A stretch of 64,000 nucleotides of DNA, from positions 3,593,052 through 3,657,051 of the forward strand of contig NZ_BAFN01000001.1 of NCBI RefSeq assembly GCF_000949635.1, written 5' to 3'. The notes below the pieces were generated by a model. It was given only the letters and a program-made list of their open reading frames with translations. It made no database searches and was not told the DNA's origin. Positions within the stretch are counted from its first letter, which is position 1. Every line of letters starts with the position of its first letter. The position numbers and the translations under genes are program-made. Shown one piece after another: positions 8,455 to 17,670 of the stretch. Source of the DNA: Candidatus Brocadia sinica JPN1 (GTDB taxonomy: Bacteria; Planctomycetota; Brocadiia; Brocadiales; Brocadiaceae).

Positions 8455-10215
8455 ATGGGCAATAACGGAACAATCATCAGGGTTTCTGGTCCCCTTGTCG
8501 TAGCCAGGGGATTAGGTGGAACACGCATATACGACATGGTTCGTGTGGGAAATTACAAACTCTTTGGTGAGGTGGTAGAGATACGGGGTGAAGAGTACTC
8601 CATACAGGTCTATGAAGAGACAGAGGGCGTAGGTCCGGGAGAACCCGTCTATCCCACCTTTGGCGCCTTTAGTGTAGAACTGGGACCAGGACTTATCGGC
8701 GGAATTTATGATGGTGTACAGAGACCACTGGATGCCCTGAATCGTTTATACGGTGATTATATTGTAAGAGGTATTGAACAACCACCGCTGGATAGAACAA
8801 AGAGATGGCATTTTTATCCTTTAAAACGTGTAGGTGACGAAATTATTGCTGGTGATATAATTGGTTATGTTCAGGAAACAAAACTTGTACAGCATAAGAT
8901 TATGGTACCAAGGGATATCAAAGGCAAGCTATCCACGATCGAAGAAAAAGAGGGGACGATAGAGGATATCATTGCAAAGGTTGAGACTGCCACTGGTACA
9001 AAAGAGTTGAGCATGCTCCAGAAGTGGCCGGTAAGACAACCGCGGGAAGTAAAGAAAAAACAACATACCACAGTTCCCCTGGTTACAGGCCAACGGGTTA
9101 TCGATATGTTTTTCCCTGTTACAAAGGGTGGCGTTGCCTGCATACCTGGTCCTTTTGGAAGTGGCAAGACGGTAATCCAGCATCAGCTTGCCCGCTGGGC
9201 AGATGCAGATATAATTGTTTATGTGGGGTGTGGTGAACGCGGGAATGAAATGACAGAGGTGTTGATCGATTTCCCCATCTTAAAGGACCCGAAAACGGGC
9301 GAACCCCTCATGGAACGAACGGTATTGATTGCCAATACTTCCAATATGCCTGTAGCGGCACGGGAGGCGTCCATATTTACGGGAATTACTATTGCCGAGT
9401 ATTACCGGGATATGGGGTACAGCGTTGCCCTCATGGCCGATTCCACCTCCCGTTGGGGCGAGGCCATGCGTGAGATGTCCGGCCGACTTGAAGAGATGCC
9501 TGGCGAAGAAGGTTTTCCGACATACCTGGGTTCCAGACTTGCCAGTTTTTATGAGCGGGCGGGAAATGTGGTCTGTCTTGGTTCGGATGGAAGGCAGGGA
9601 AGTTTAAGTGTGGTTGGGGCTGTCTCACCCCCCGGGGGGGATTTGTCTGAACCGGTAACCCAAAGCACCTTGCGGGTTGTCAAGGCCTTCTGGGGACTCG
9701 ATGACAGGCTGGCTTCTCAAAGACAATTCCCGGCGATTAATTGGTTGACCAGCTATTCCCTTTACCAGGATGTCGTGGATGAGTTTTCTACTATTCATGT
9801 CCATAAGGACTGGAAGGCATATCGAATGAAGGCAATGGAACTATTGCAAAGAGAGGCTGAACTTGAGGAATTAGTACGGTTAGTAGGTGTAGAATCTCTT
9901 TCCTCAAGGGATCGGCTTCTCATGGAAGTCGCCCGAATGATCCGCGAAGATTTTCTGTATCAGAATGCCTATGACCTCCGCGATACGTATAGCCCCCTGA
10001 AAAAACAATTCCTTATGTTAGCCATAATCCTCAAATTTTATGACACGGCAAATGAATTGTTGAAATCGCAAGTTGAGCTTTCTGCGATAATCTCCGTATC
10101 AGCCTTATCAGATATTGCACAAATGCGTTTTATTTCTGAGGAAAATCTGGGTGAGTTTGATCAGCTGGAAGTAAAAATGATAAAGGAGTTAAAGGGCTTG
10201 TCAGGAAGTAAATAG
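8455..10215 (+). CDS. ntpA: V-type ATP synthase catalytic subunit A
   Basis: The 586-residue catalytic subunit has the N-terminal beta barrel, the non-homologous insert typical of A subunits (about residues 110-200), and the P-loop G-P-F-G-S-G-K-T at residues 232-239, followed by V-G-C-G-E-R-G-N-E-M with the catalytic Glu region and S-T-S-R-W-G-E-A-M. Length and motifs are complete, so it should be an active ATPase. It is separated from ntpG by the foreign block and starts 24 bases after the palindrome at 8401-8430, so its expression may depend on a new promoter in that block. Confidence 0.97.
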   Translation: MGNNGTIIRVSGPLVVARGLGGTRIYDMVRVGNYKLFGEVVEIRGEEYSIQVYEETEGVGPGEPVYPTFGAFSVELGPGLIGGIYDGVQRPLDALNRLYGDYIVRGIEQPPLDRTKRWHFYPLKRVGDEIIAGDIIGYVQETKLVQHKIMVPRDIKGKLSTIEEKEGTIEDIIAKVETATGTKELSMLQKWPVRQPREVKKKQHTTVPLVTGQRVIDMFFPVTKGGVACIPGPFGSGKTVIQHQLARWADADIIVYVGCGERGNEMTEVLIDFPILKDPKTGEPLMERTVLIANTSNMPVAAREASIFTGITIAEYYRDMGYSVALMADSTSRWGEAMREMSGRLEEMPGEEGFPTYLGSRLASFYERAGNVVCLGSDGRQGSLSVVGAVSPPGGDLSEPVTQSTLRVVKAFWGLDDRLASQRQFPAINWLTSYSLYQDVVDEFSTIHVHKDWKAYRMKAMELLQREAELEELVRLVGVESLSSRDRLLMEVARMIREDFLYQNAYDLRDTYSPLKKQFLMLAIILKFYDTANELLKSQVELSAIISVSALSDIAQMRFISEENLGEFDQLEVKMIKELKGLSGSK

Positions 10216-10280
10216 TCCATAATAAACATGGTCTGTTAGTAAAAAAGGCCTAGTTCTTAAATAAAAATTTAAAAATCAAA

Positions 10281-10652
10281 ATGCAAAATGACAAATCAAA
10301 ATTCAAAGATGAGTTCAAGAGACGAATTTATAGATTCGCACTTGAAATAATTAAGTTCATTGACGAGTTGCTAAAAGAAAAGACCAGTGAAACCATTGGC
10401 AAGCAACTACTTCGGAGTGCTATCAGTATTGGAGCTAATGTGGCTGAGGCCAATGCAGCCAGTTCCAAGAAGGACTACACAAATTTCTTTAATTATGCTT
10501 TAAAATCTGCTAATGAAACCAAATTTTGGTTAGGACTGTTAAGGGACTCAGGTAAAGCTGATAAAACTATGGCTAATAACCTATTGAAAGAAACGACTGA
10601 AATCGCCAACATATTAGCATCCAGTATACTGACTTTGAAGGGCAAGAGGTAG
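10281..10652 (+). CDS. Four-helix-bundle protein of the S23 / IVS type
   Basis: The 123-residue protein matches the family first seen as ORFs in 23S rRNA intervening sequences: R-I-Y-R-F-A-L-E-I-I-K-F at the start, L-L-R-S-A-I-S-I-G-A-N-V-A-E-A in the middle and N-E-T-K-F-W-L-G-L-L-R-D-S near residue 85. These small bundles are found all over chromosomes, and their function is unknown. Here it is wedged between ntpA and ntpB. The flanks are unusually AT-rich (AAATCAAAATG type words on the left, similar words inverted on the right), as is usual for this family and consistent with insertion as a unit. Confidence 0.85.
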   Translation: MQNDKSKFKDEFKRRIYRFALEIIKFIDELLKEKTSETIGKQLLRSAISIGANVAEANAASSKKDYTNFFNYALKSANETKFWLGLLRDSGKADKTMANNLLKETTEIANILASSILTLKGKR

Positions 10653-10797
10653 TTTTTACATTTTGATATGTATTTTAATTTTTTATATTTGCTTTTTGAT
10701 TTCATTAAGTACATTTGTAGTTTCCAATTTCAGGTTAGTTTAACTTAAATTCTAAAGAGGGAAACGTAGTAGTTTACAACAATTTCGAGGCAGAGAA

Positions 10798-12198
10798 TTG
10801 TTTAAAGAATATCTGAATATTCGGGATATCATTGGCCCACTCATTCTGTTACAGGAGGTAGAAGGGGTTTCTTATGGCGAACTTGCCGAAATAAAATTAA
10901 CCAGTGGTGAGATGCGTCGTGGCAGGGTTTTGGAAATTGCAGACCGAAATGCCCTTATTCAGGTATTTGAGGGGACACAGGGAATCGCCAGGGGTAATGT
11001 TAAGGTAAAATTCCTGGGTAAAGGGATGGAGATTGGTGTATCTCCCGATATTATGGGAAGGATCTTCAACGGCGCTGGCGAAACGATTGACGAAGGCCCC
11101 CCTATTATTCCGACTAAATTTTTAAATATCAACGGCAATCCAATCAATCCTTGCGCCAGAGATTATCCAAAAGAATTTATTCAAACGGGCATTTCCTCTC
11201 TTGACAGTATGAATTCCCTCGTACGCGGCCAGAAACTACCTATTTTTTCAGGTGCAGGGCTTCCCCATGCAAAGATTGCCGCTCAGATAGCACGTCAGGC
11301 CAGGGTGCTTCAAGCCGAGGAAAAATTTGCCGTGGTCTTCGCAGCCATGGGAGTAACCTTTGAGGAGTCTGATTATTTTATAACGGATTTTAAACGGACA
11401 GGCGCCATCGAACGGGCAGTACTCTTCATTAATCTGGCTGATGACCCTACCATAGAGCGTATTGCCGTACCACGTATGGCGCTGACCGTAGCCGAATATC
11501 TTGCATACGAACAGGACGCGCACATTTTGGTCATACTCACGGATATGACAAACTATTGTGATACCCTTCGTGAAATCTCTGCAGCACGAAAAGAGATGCC
11601 AGGACGCCGTGGGTATCCGGGTTATTTATATACCGATCTTGCCACCCTCTATGAACGCGCAGGACGGATAAAAGGTAAAAAAGGTTCTATTACCCAGATA
11701 CCCATCCTGACCATGCCGGAAGATGACAAGACACATCCTATCCCTGACCTCACAGGCTATATCACAGAAGGACAGATCATCCTCAGCCGTTTACTTCATT
11801 CACAAGGCATCTATCCTCCCATTGACGTCTTGCCCTCCCTTTCCCGACTCAAAGATAAGGGCATCGGTAAGGACAAGACACGGGAAGACCACTTTGATGT
11901 GGTAAATCAACTCTATGCTGCCCACGCCAGGGGAAAGAATGTCAAGGAACTGGCCATTGTATTGGGCGAATCAGCACTGACCCCTCTGGATGTGCAATAT
12001 ATAAAATTTTCAGAACTCTTTGAAAAGATATTCCTTCAACAGGGCGCGGAAGAGGATAGAACAATCGAAGAAACACTGAACCTTGGGTGGAAGATTTTAG
12101 GATTTTTGCCTAAAACAGAATTAAAAAGGATTAAACAAGAATATATTGAAGGATATTACAAACCCTGGGATAATTTATTACAGAAAAATACGGATTGA
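10798..12198 (+). CDS. ntpB: V-type ATP synthase regulatory subunit B
   Basis: The 466-residue non-catalytic nucleotide-binding subunit begins at a TTG codon ([15 protein letters not shown]), which fits the family N terminus. GAGGCAG just upstream may serve as its ribosome site. The P-loop is degenerate (F-S-G-A-G-L-P-H near residue 150), as expected for B, and [14 protein letters not shown] marks the family. It alternates with three A subunits in the head. The S23 gene and 145 bases of AT-rich DNA separate it from ntpA. Confidence 0.96.
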   Translation: MFKEYLNIRDIIGPLILLQEVEGVSYGELAEIKLTSGEMRRGRVLEIADRNALIQVFEGTQGIARGNVKVKFLGKGMEIGVSPDIMGRIFNGAGETIDEGPPIIPTKFLNINGNPINPCARDYPKEFIQTGISSLDSMNSLVRGQKLPIFSGAGLPHAKIAAQIARQARVLQAEEKFAVVFAAMGVTFEESDYFITDFKRTGAIERAVLFINLADDPTIERIAVPRMALTVAEYLAYEQDAHILVILTDMTNYCDTLREISAARKEMPGRRGYPGYLYTDLATLYERAGRIKGKKGSITQIPILTMPEDDKTHPIPDLTGYITEGQIILSRLLHSQGIYPPIDVLPSLSRLKDKGIGKDKTREDHFDVVNQLYAAHARGKNVKELAIVLGESALTPLDVQYIKFSELFEKIFLQQGAEEDRTIEETLNLGWKILGFLPKTELKRIKQEYIEGYYKPWDNLLQKNTD

Positions 12199-12219
12199 CA
12201 CAGAAAAAATAGATAAATT

Positions 12220-12297
12220 GGTAGCCACAGGCTTCAGCCTGCGTAACCTGGTCCTCGTGTAAAGCGTGAATGGCGCAACCTAAAGGTTGCGGCTACC
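12220..12297. repeat. REPIN-like pair of inverted palindromes
   Basis: Two palindromic units face each other: 12220-12243 (GGTAGCC, then CAGGC-TTCA-GCCTG) and 12274-12297 (GCAACC-TAAA-GGTTGC, then GGCTACC), with a 30-base spacer. Sharing the GGTAGCC end in opposite orientation is the hallmark of REPINs, the mobile doublets moved by RAYT transposases. It lies in the 148-base gap between ntpB and ntpD, where it may also affect mRNA stability. Confidence 0.75.
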
Positions 12298-12346
12298 AGT
12301 GTAATTCCGTGAGGTTCCGTGGTAAACCACAACAAATAAAAGTACA

Positions 12347-12970
12347 ATGAAATTACAAATTAATGCCACCAAGATGGAGTTTTTTAAATTGCGTCGAAGG
12401 CTTTTAATGGCCGTACGGGGGCACAAACTCCTGAAAGATAAAAATGAAGGCCTGATGAAGGAATTTTTGATCCTGGTAAAAGCGTATAAAGAAGCACGTC
12501 AAAAGGTGGATACCGATTTGCCCAACCATATGAAAATGTTTCTCCTTGCACAGATTACCTCTTCTTCTCAAAACATATCCACTGCCTTAGAGCAATCGAA
12601 GGGAACATTAGAACTCAAGACTCTTGCGAAAAGCATATTGAATATTAAAGTACCTGTATTTGAAGTATCTTTAACCGAAGATAACTCCTATAGTCTTATA
12701 GATACGCCCACAGAACTCGATGATGCAATTACACAACTTAAGGAATTTCTTCCTCATATAATTCGGGTCGCTGAATTAGAGCAGTCTATGCGTCTGTTAG
12801 CTAAGGAGATAGAAAAGACCCGCAGGAGGGTAAATGCCCTGGAACACGTGCTTATTCCGCAACTACAGGATTCCATAAAATTTATCAAATCAAAATTGGA
12901 CGAAATGGAACGTTCCAATATAAGCAGGCTCATGAAGATAAAAGAGATGCTGGTCTCAAAAACACGATAG
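12347..12970 (+). CDS. ntpD: V-type ATP synthase subunit D (central rotor)
   Basis: The 207-residue protein is dominated by two long helices (about residues 5-75 and 125-205), the antiparallel coiled coil of the rotor shaft that turns inside the A3B3 head. The start M-K-L-Q-I-N-A-T-K-M-E and the R-R-R-V-N-A-L-E segment near residue 150 are typical of the family. It is the last recognisable ATPase gene. The 183 bases that follow (12971-13153) hold only short broken reading frames. Confidence 0.9.
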   Translation: MKLQINATKMEFFKLRRRLLMAVRGHKLLKDKNEGLMKEFLILVKAYKEARQKVDTDLPNHMKMFLLAQITSSSQNISTALEQSKGTLELKTLAKSILNIKVPVFEVSLTEDNSYSLIDTPTELDDAITQLKEFLPHIIRVAELEQSMRLLAKEIEKTRRRVNALEHVLIPQLQDSIKFIKSKLDEMERSNISRLMKIKEMLVSKTR

Positions 12971-13153
12971 CAAGCACAGAGAGAAAGTTGTAAGGGCAAA
13001 ATGCTGGCCCAAAGCAACTTAAAGATGAGGTTATTTGTCATGAAAACAGCATCGATCAATATATCACTATCAGAAAAACAGCTTTTCTCGAAGCCGCAAA
13101 AATTGCAATTGAAGAAGAAAAGGAACTGAAAGGAACTACCGGGTACTGAAACC

Positions 13154-14101
13154 ATGCACGAAAAAATCAAAATGGGCATCAGCTCCTGTTTGCTTGGGGA
13201 AAAGGTGCGTTATGATGGCAGACATAAACTCGACCGCTTTATAACGGATACCCTTGGGCAGTATTTCGAATGGGTGCCTGTTTGCCCTGAATGTGAATAC
13301 GGGCTTCCCGTACCACGGGAACCTCTACGCCTGGTAGGAAGACCTGAATCTCCGCGACTCATAACCATCAAGACCGGTATTGACCATACGGAAAAGATGC
13401 TACAATGGGCAGAGAAAAAACTCGGGGAATTAGAACAGGAAAATCTCTGCGGTTTCATCTTTAAGAGCAAATCCCCAAGTTCTGGCATTGTCGGTGTCAA
13501 GATGTATACTCCGTCTGGTATACCCAGTCAACGCGGCGCTGGCATCTTTGGCGGCGCTTTCATGAAACACTTTCCACTCATCCCGGTAATTGATGACGGA
13601 CGTCTCCACAACCCCCAGTTAAGGGAAAATTTTATTGAGAACGTTTTTGTTTTTCAACGATGGCAGAAGATTCAGAAATCGAAGAGCATTAACGACCTGG
13701 TAGAGTTTCATACCAACCACAAACTTCTGATGCTGGCTCATAGTCCCAGGCATTACTCATCCCTGGGTCAACTCGTGGCAAGTGCAAAAAGGGTAAAGCA
13801 GGAAGACCTGTTTTCTGCATATATTCAGGGTTTCACGGAAGGAATGAGACTCCTTGCAACTCCAAAGAAAAACGCAAATGTCCTGTTACATATTTCAGGA
13901 TACTTTAAAAAACTTATATCGGCTGATGAAAAGCAGGAATTACTTGAAATTATTGAAAATTATCGCATGTCTTTTATTCCACTAATTGTTCCCATTACCC
14001 TGATAAAACATTACGTCAGAAAATACAACATCGCTTATTTACAAAGACAGCACTATCTCAATCCCCACCCGATGGAACTTATGCTGCGAAACCATGTATA
14101 G
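13154..14101 (+). CDS. DUF523-DUF1722 protein (YbgA-like)
   Basis: The 315-residue protein has two domains. The N-terminal part (about 5-155) is DUF523, with G-I-S-S-C-L-L-G, V-R-Y-D-G, and C-P-E-C; the cysteines suggest a bound metal or cluster. The C-terminal part (about 185-310) is DUF1722, as in E. coli YbgA. In many bacteria ybgA-like genes lie next to photolyase genes, and here it is convergent with one (five bases between stops), which supports a link to DNA repair or to tRNA/nucleotide chemistry that is not yet settled. Start ATG 13154 is chosen by the match M-G-I-S-S-C. Confidence 0.85.
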   Translation: MHEKIKMGISSCLLGEKVRYDGRHKLDRFITDTLGQYFEWVPVCPECEYGLPVPREPLRLVGRPESPRLITIKTGIDHTEKMLQWAEKKLGELEQENLCGFIFKSKSPSSGIVGVKMYTPSGIPSQRGAGIFGGAFMKHFPLIPVIDDGRLHNPQLRENFIENVFVFQRWQKIQKSKSINDLVEFHTNHKLLMLAHSPRHYSSLGQLVASAKRVKQEDLFSAYIQGFTEGMRLLATPKKNANVLLHISGYFKKLISADEKQELLEIIENYRMSFIPLIVPITLIKHYVRKYNIAYLQRQHYLNPHPMELMLRNHV

Positions 14102-14106
14102 CAGTG

Positions 14107-15249
14107 TTATGTGATATGCCATTCTGAAATATTTTCCAATATTTTTTTTGCCCAGTACATCCTCATGTACCCATGCATCTTTCCTCTTTTGACCATCTCT
14201 GACTGAGCAGCATTCCATAGTTCATCATGGGTTCCTGCATTTTCAAACTGCTCCGGCGAATACGTATATTGTCTCTCATCATGCCTGTGTTTGTTCAGGG
14301 TTTCCTTTGCCCAGGCAGGGAAACCCTGAAAATTGTCATACTGCGGATTATAAAAGCAAAAATTATACGACAGCTCACGCCTTACGATAAGTTCCTCGAG
14401 AAACGCATTACCGGATCTGCCCTTGTCAGTCATCTTTAAAATTTCAAGCACTACCCTTTGCGCTGAAATCTGGCCAAAATGAAGATAAGGCGACAGATGA
14501 GACTGGGCATCCCTTGCAGGGTCATTCCTTTGTGTGTCGTAATACTGTAATTGATTCTGCAGGAATTTTGCAAGTGCCTTATTAGCGGCTTTTTCCCCTG
14601 GTTCAATCCATGAAAAAAGTTGACCTGTATCTGTCGCCTTAACAGACTTCACACACGTATCCCAGTCTACTGTATCCACCTGACCATCCCAGAGTACAGG
14701 ATGTTTCCTCACCGGTGGGTATTTATCCAAAAATTCTGGTAAGAGGCGATGTATCTTCGGGCGCAATGTATATGCTCCATATTCCTGTTTCAGTGATGCT
14801 ATCCGGCAAGGCACGATATTATGCGCATCAACCTCGTAGAAAGGAATGTCAATGTTTCCCGCTACAGCATCGTTCCACCCTTGCTTTATTCTGAGGGGAT
14901 TAAAGTCCGTCACAAGAGTACCAACCCTGTATTTTTTGATAAACCGTGGTATTTCACGGTCAGGAGAACCTGTAAGGAGAAAGAAGGGGATATTCCTTTT
15001 CTGTAAGGCTTTTTCCGTCTCCTGTAATCCCCTGAGCATAAAGTGATAATGACTTTTCCCTGCATCAAGAAACCGTGGTACAAGGCAAAATACCACAACC
15101 ATAGCAACTTTCTGCTGAAGGGCTAACTCCTGGGTAAAAATAAGCGCCCAATTGTCACTGGCACGTTGATCACGGCTTATCCAGTAAACAACAGGAAGCA
15201 GAATAATAAATGCCAAGTTCCCTTTTTTCTCATTGACATTTACAATCAT
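14107..15249 (-). CDS. phr: Class II CPD photolyase, C-terminally truncated
   Basis: The 380-residue protein begins with the class II hallmark V-V-Y-W-I-S-R-D-Q-R and carries the antenna-domain fold, E-E-L-I-V-R-R-E-L-S-Y-N-F and K-M-H-G-Y-M-R-M-Y-W-A-K-K-I-L-E, the class II FAD-domain signature. Class II enzymes then continue about 80 more residues (the L-N-D-K-Y-E-L-D-G-R-D-P-N-G and G-G-V-H-D-R-P-W part). Here the frame ends within a few residues after I-L-E, and the next gene begins at once, so the end is missing and not merely frameshifted. FAD binding and repair activity are doubtful. Confidence 0.85.
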   Translation of the reverse strand: MIVNVNEKKGNLAFIILLPVVYWISRDQRASDNWALIFTQELALQQKVAMVVVFCLVPRFLDAGKSHYHFMLRGLQETEKALQKRNIPFFLLTGSPDREIPRFIKKYRVGTLVTDFNPLRIKQGWNDAVAGNIDIPFYEVDAHNIVPCRIASLKQEYGAYTLRPKIHRLLPEFLDKYPPVRKHPVLWDGQVDTVDWDTCVKSVKATDTGQLFSWIEPGEKAANKALAKFLQNQLQYYDTQRNDPARDAQSHLSPYLHFGQISAQRVVLEILKMTDKGRSGNAFLEELIVRRELSYNFCFYNPQYDNFQGFPAWAKETLNKHRHDERQYTYSPEQFENAGTHDELWNAAQSEMVKRGKMHGYMRMYWAKKILENISEWHIT

Positions 15250-15334
15250 TTAGAATTATGCTTGGCGACAAGGGAGAAACAGTATCATAATTTGTTAGCT
15301 TGTCCAAATCTCAAAACCCAAAAGGAGAACAACC

Positions 15335-16795
15335 ATGAAAGACGAGAAGAAGAAACTGACCACCAACGCTGGAGCCCCTGTTCCGGACAATCAGAATGTA
15401 ATGACCGCTGGACCACGTGGTCCGATGCTGCTGCAGGACGTCTGGTTCCTGGAAAAGCTCGCACACTTCGATCGAGAAGTCATCCCCGAGCGGAGAATGC
15501 ACGCCAAGGGTTCTGGCGCATACGGCACCTTTACTGTCACCCACGACATCAGCCGTTATACAAAAGCAAAGATTTTCTCACAAATCGGGAAAAGGACCGA
15601 TCTTTTCACCCGTTTTTCAACGGTGGCAGGTGAGCGTGGCTCTGCTGATGCAGAGCGAGACATCCGGGGCTTTGCCGTCAAGTTCTACACGGAGGAGGGT
15701 AACTGGGACCTCGTAGGGAACAACACACCCGTCTTTTTTCTGCGGGATCCCCTGAAGTTTCCCGACCTCAACCACGCCGTAAAGCGCGATCCCCGCACAA
15801 ATCTGCGCAGCGCCCACAACAATTGGGACTTCTGGACTTCGCTTCCCGAGGCACTACACCAGATCACCATTGTCATGAGTGACCGTGGTATACCCGCCAC
15901 CTACCGTCACATGCACGGATTCGGCAGCCACACATTCAGCCTCATCAACGCCAGGGGTGATCGGCACTGGGTTAAGTTCCATCTGGTCTGCCAGCAGGGC
16001 ATTAAGAACCTGACAGACGAGCAGGCCGGGGCACTCATCGGGAAGGACCGGGATAGCCACCAGCGCGACCTTTACGAAAGCATTGAGAGGCGGGATTTTC
16101 CCCGGTGGAAGCTTTTCATTCAGACAATGACGGAAAAGGAAGCAGCTACCTGCCCTTACAACCCTTTTGACCTCACAAAGGTATGGTTCCACAAGGACTT
16201 CCCCCTCATCGAAGTGGGAATAATGGAACTGAACCGCAACCCTGAAAACTACTTCGCCGAAGTGGAGCAGTCGGCCTTCAACCCGGCGAATGTGGCGCCC
16301 GGCATCGGCTTCTCGCCGGACAAGATGCTGCAGGGACGTCTTTTCTCTTACGGCGACGCCCAGCGCTACCGTCTCGGTGTGAACCACCATTTGATCCCTG
16401 TGAATGCCTCACGTTGTCCTTTCCATAGCTATCACCGAGATGGAGCTATGCGGGTTGACGGCAACCATGGTGGCACTCTCGGTTACGAGCCCAACAGTTA
16501 CGGCGAGTGGAAGCAACAGCAGGAATTCGCCGAACCTCCCTTCGGCCTGGAGGGATCAGCCGACCACTGGAATCACCGGGCGGATGAGGACTACTTCAGC
16601 CAGCCCGGCATGCTGTTCCGTCTCATGAGTTCCGAGCAGCAAGAAGCTCTCTTCAGTAACACTGCACGCGCCTTGGCAGACACACCAAAGGAAATCAAAA
16701 TTCGCCATATAGGACACTGTCTGAAGGCCGATCCTGCCTATGGCAAAGGTGTGGCTGATGCGATTGGCATATCGATCAGCGAAATACTCAAATAG
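15335..16795 (+). CDS. katA: Monofunctional haem catalase
   Basis: The 486-residue protein decomposes hydrogen peroxide. Visible are the distal histidine H56 in E-R-R-M-H-A-K-G, the distal asparagine in [11 protein letters not shown] (about 125-135), and the haem-ligand tyrosine in [14 protein letters not shown] (about 340-353). Length fits the small-subunit type. There is no signal peptide, so it is cytoplasmic. AAAGGAG lies 10 bases upstream of ATG. The coding sequence is visibly richer in G+C than its neighbours, with many G/C third positions, and long antisense frames appear as a result. Both point to recent acquisition. Confidence 0.97.
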   Translation: MKDEKKKLTTNAGAPVPDNQNVMTAGPRGPMLLQDVWFLEKLAHFDREVIPERRMHAKGSGAYGTFTVTHDISRYTKAKIFSQIGKRTDLFTRFSTVAGERGSADAERDIRGFAVKFYTEEGNWDLVGNNTPVFFLRDPLKFPDLNHAVKRDPRTNLRSAHNNWDFWTSLPEALHQITIVMSDRGIPATYRHMHGFGSHTFSLINARGDRHWVKFHLVCQQGIKNLTDEQAGALIGKDRDSHQRDLYESIERRDFPRWKLFIQTMTEKEAATCPYNPFDLTKVWFHKDFPLIEVGIMELNRNPENYFAEVEQSAFNPANVAPGIGFSPDKMLQGRLFSYGDAQRYRLGVNHHLIPVNASRCPFHSYHRDGAMRVDGNHGGTLGYEPNSYGEWKQQQEFAEPPFGLEGSADHWNHRADEDYFSQPGMLFRLMSSEQQEALFSNTARALADTPKEIKIRHIGHCLKADPAYGKGVADAIGISISEILK

Positions 16796-16806
16796 GAAGC
16801 ACTATC

Positions 16807-16855
16807 AGCTAACAAAGGTATACTGCGGACGCACCGCCAAATTCAGGCGTTAGGC
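16807..16855 (+). other. attC-like recombination site
   Basis: AGCTAACAAA at the 5' end, an inner GCGG/CCGC stem with loop ACGCA, and AGGCGTTAGGC at the 3' end. GTTAGGC fits the core-site consensus GTTRRRY. AGCTAAC departs from RYYYAAC at one base, and the left junction GTTAGCT shows the matching change. At 49 bases it is shorter than most attC sites, so the pairing of inner L boxes is weak. Confidence 0.4.
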
Positions 16856-17074
16856 TAAAAACATTTTTCATGCCCTGCGTGAGCGGCTAGTTATGATATG
16901 AAATAATATCCAATGCACTAATGGATACTATTAAAAAAACCACTTAATTAAAATTGTTAAGCATTACCGGAACACGAGGCGCAGCACGTTCCCAATGTCT
17001 GACTCAACTTTCCGGTAGGATAAAGTCATGCAGTCAATGTAAATCTGACTGGTTTGAAAAGATACCCCTGGACT

Positions 17075-17497
17075 TTATTGGTTACGGGTTTCTGGGGTAT
17101 AATGCGCTTGAAGGTATGTAATAACTTTCTTTATCTCATCCTCCGGGATAAGGGCCCCGTACGTATTGATCATTTTATAAACCTCATCTTCCCACGTGGC
17201 AGCCGGAAGCGGGGGCTGCATGGTAATATACGTAACGCTGTGACACAAGTCGCAGTAACCTTGTATAATCTCGCGGCCTTCACCCGGAGTCAATTCAGGG
17301 GTATAAAGGGGATATGGTCCTACATTATAAATTGAATCCAACGATTGTTGGATAAAATCGGGCTGAATAATACTGTGCAAAATTCCTTTACTATACTGAC
17401 CACTACGAACCAGTCCGGGGAGACCCGTTTTAGCTAAAAGAGGTTTATTCAAGGCGATTACAAGAAGCCCTATCAAAACACATATTATCTTTTTCAT
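17075..17497 (-). CDS. Periplasmic monohaem cytochrome c (SorB-like)
   Basis: The 140-residue protein has a cleavable signal peptide (about residues 1-22, ending L-L-A) and one haem-binding C-D-L-C-H at residues 82-86; M109 in Y-K-M is a likely sixth ligand. The segment M-Q-P-P-L-P-A-A-T-W-E-D-E-V is typical of the small cytochrome subunit of sulfite dehydrogenases. It lies downstream of the molybdopterin subunit on the same strand, with a palindrome between them, so it should take electrons from that enzyme. The gap 16856-17074 towards katA holds no gene. Confidence 0.85.
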   Translation of the reverse strand: MKKIICVLIGLLVIALNKPLLAKTGLPGLVRSGQYSKGILHSIIQPDFIQQSLDSIYNVGPYPLYTPELTPGEGREIIQGYCDLCHSVTYITMQPPLPAATWEDEVYKMINTYGALIPEDEIKKVITYLQAHYTPETRNQ

Positions 17498-17570
17498 CTT
17501 AGACCTTTCTGTGGTCAGTAATCAAAATAAATATCGTCTAAATCTTATTTCTCATCCAGCTATGCATGAA

Positions 17571-17624
17571 CACGGACAAACGAAGTTCGTCGTTCGCCTG
17601 AGCGCTCACGACGAAGTCCGTGCC
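17571..17624. repeat. Long palindrome of the GTGGCACGGAC type
   Basis: The arms CACGGACAAACGAAGTTCG (17571-17589) and the complementary ACGACGAAGTCCGTG ending at 17624 enclose a G+C-rich centre, and TGCCACCC follows. It shares its end with the palindrome at 8401-8430. It lies between the two sulfite dehydrogenase genes. Confidence 0.6.
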
Positions 17625-17670
17625 ACCCAGAAACCAGCATAAATAAAATGAAAATTCCTATACAATTAAA

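Larger units (their letters stand above)
15294..16855 (+). mobile_element. Candidate integron-type gene cassette carrying catalase
   Basis: The catalase gene lies between GTTAGCT (15294-15300) and an attC-like site (16807-16855) that opens with AGCTAAC and closes with GTTAGGC. The opening heptamer is the exact reverse complement of the left heptamer, which is the relation expected between the 5' end of an inserted cassette and the R'' box of its own attC. There is one ORF, a 34-base leader with a strong ribosome site, and the attC right behind the stop. No integrase gene is in the window. Confidence 0.45.

Noticed and set aside
12971-13153. Short broken frames after ntpD, such as A-F-L-E-A-A-K-I-A-I-E-E-E-K
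   Set aside because: May be a toxin-antitoxin remnant, but no start, family or continuous frame could be established.
15854-16390. Antisense frame of 178 codons in katA
   Set aside because: It is the mirror of a G+C-rich catalase; all catalase motifs are on the plus strand and the antisense product has no family features.
16912-16942. Hairpin AATAATATCCA / TGGATACTATT between katA and the cytochrome gene
   Set aside because: It looked like a bidirectional terminator, but the T run lies on the wrong side for either gene.
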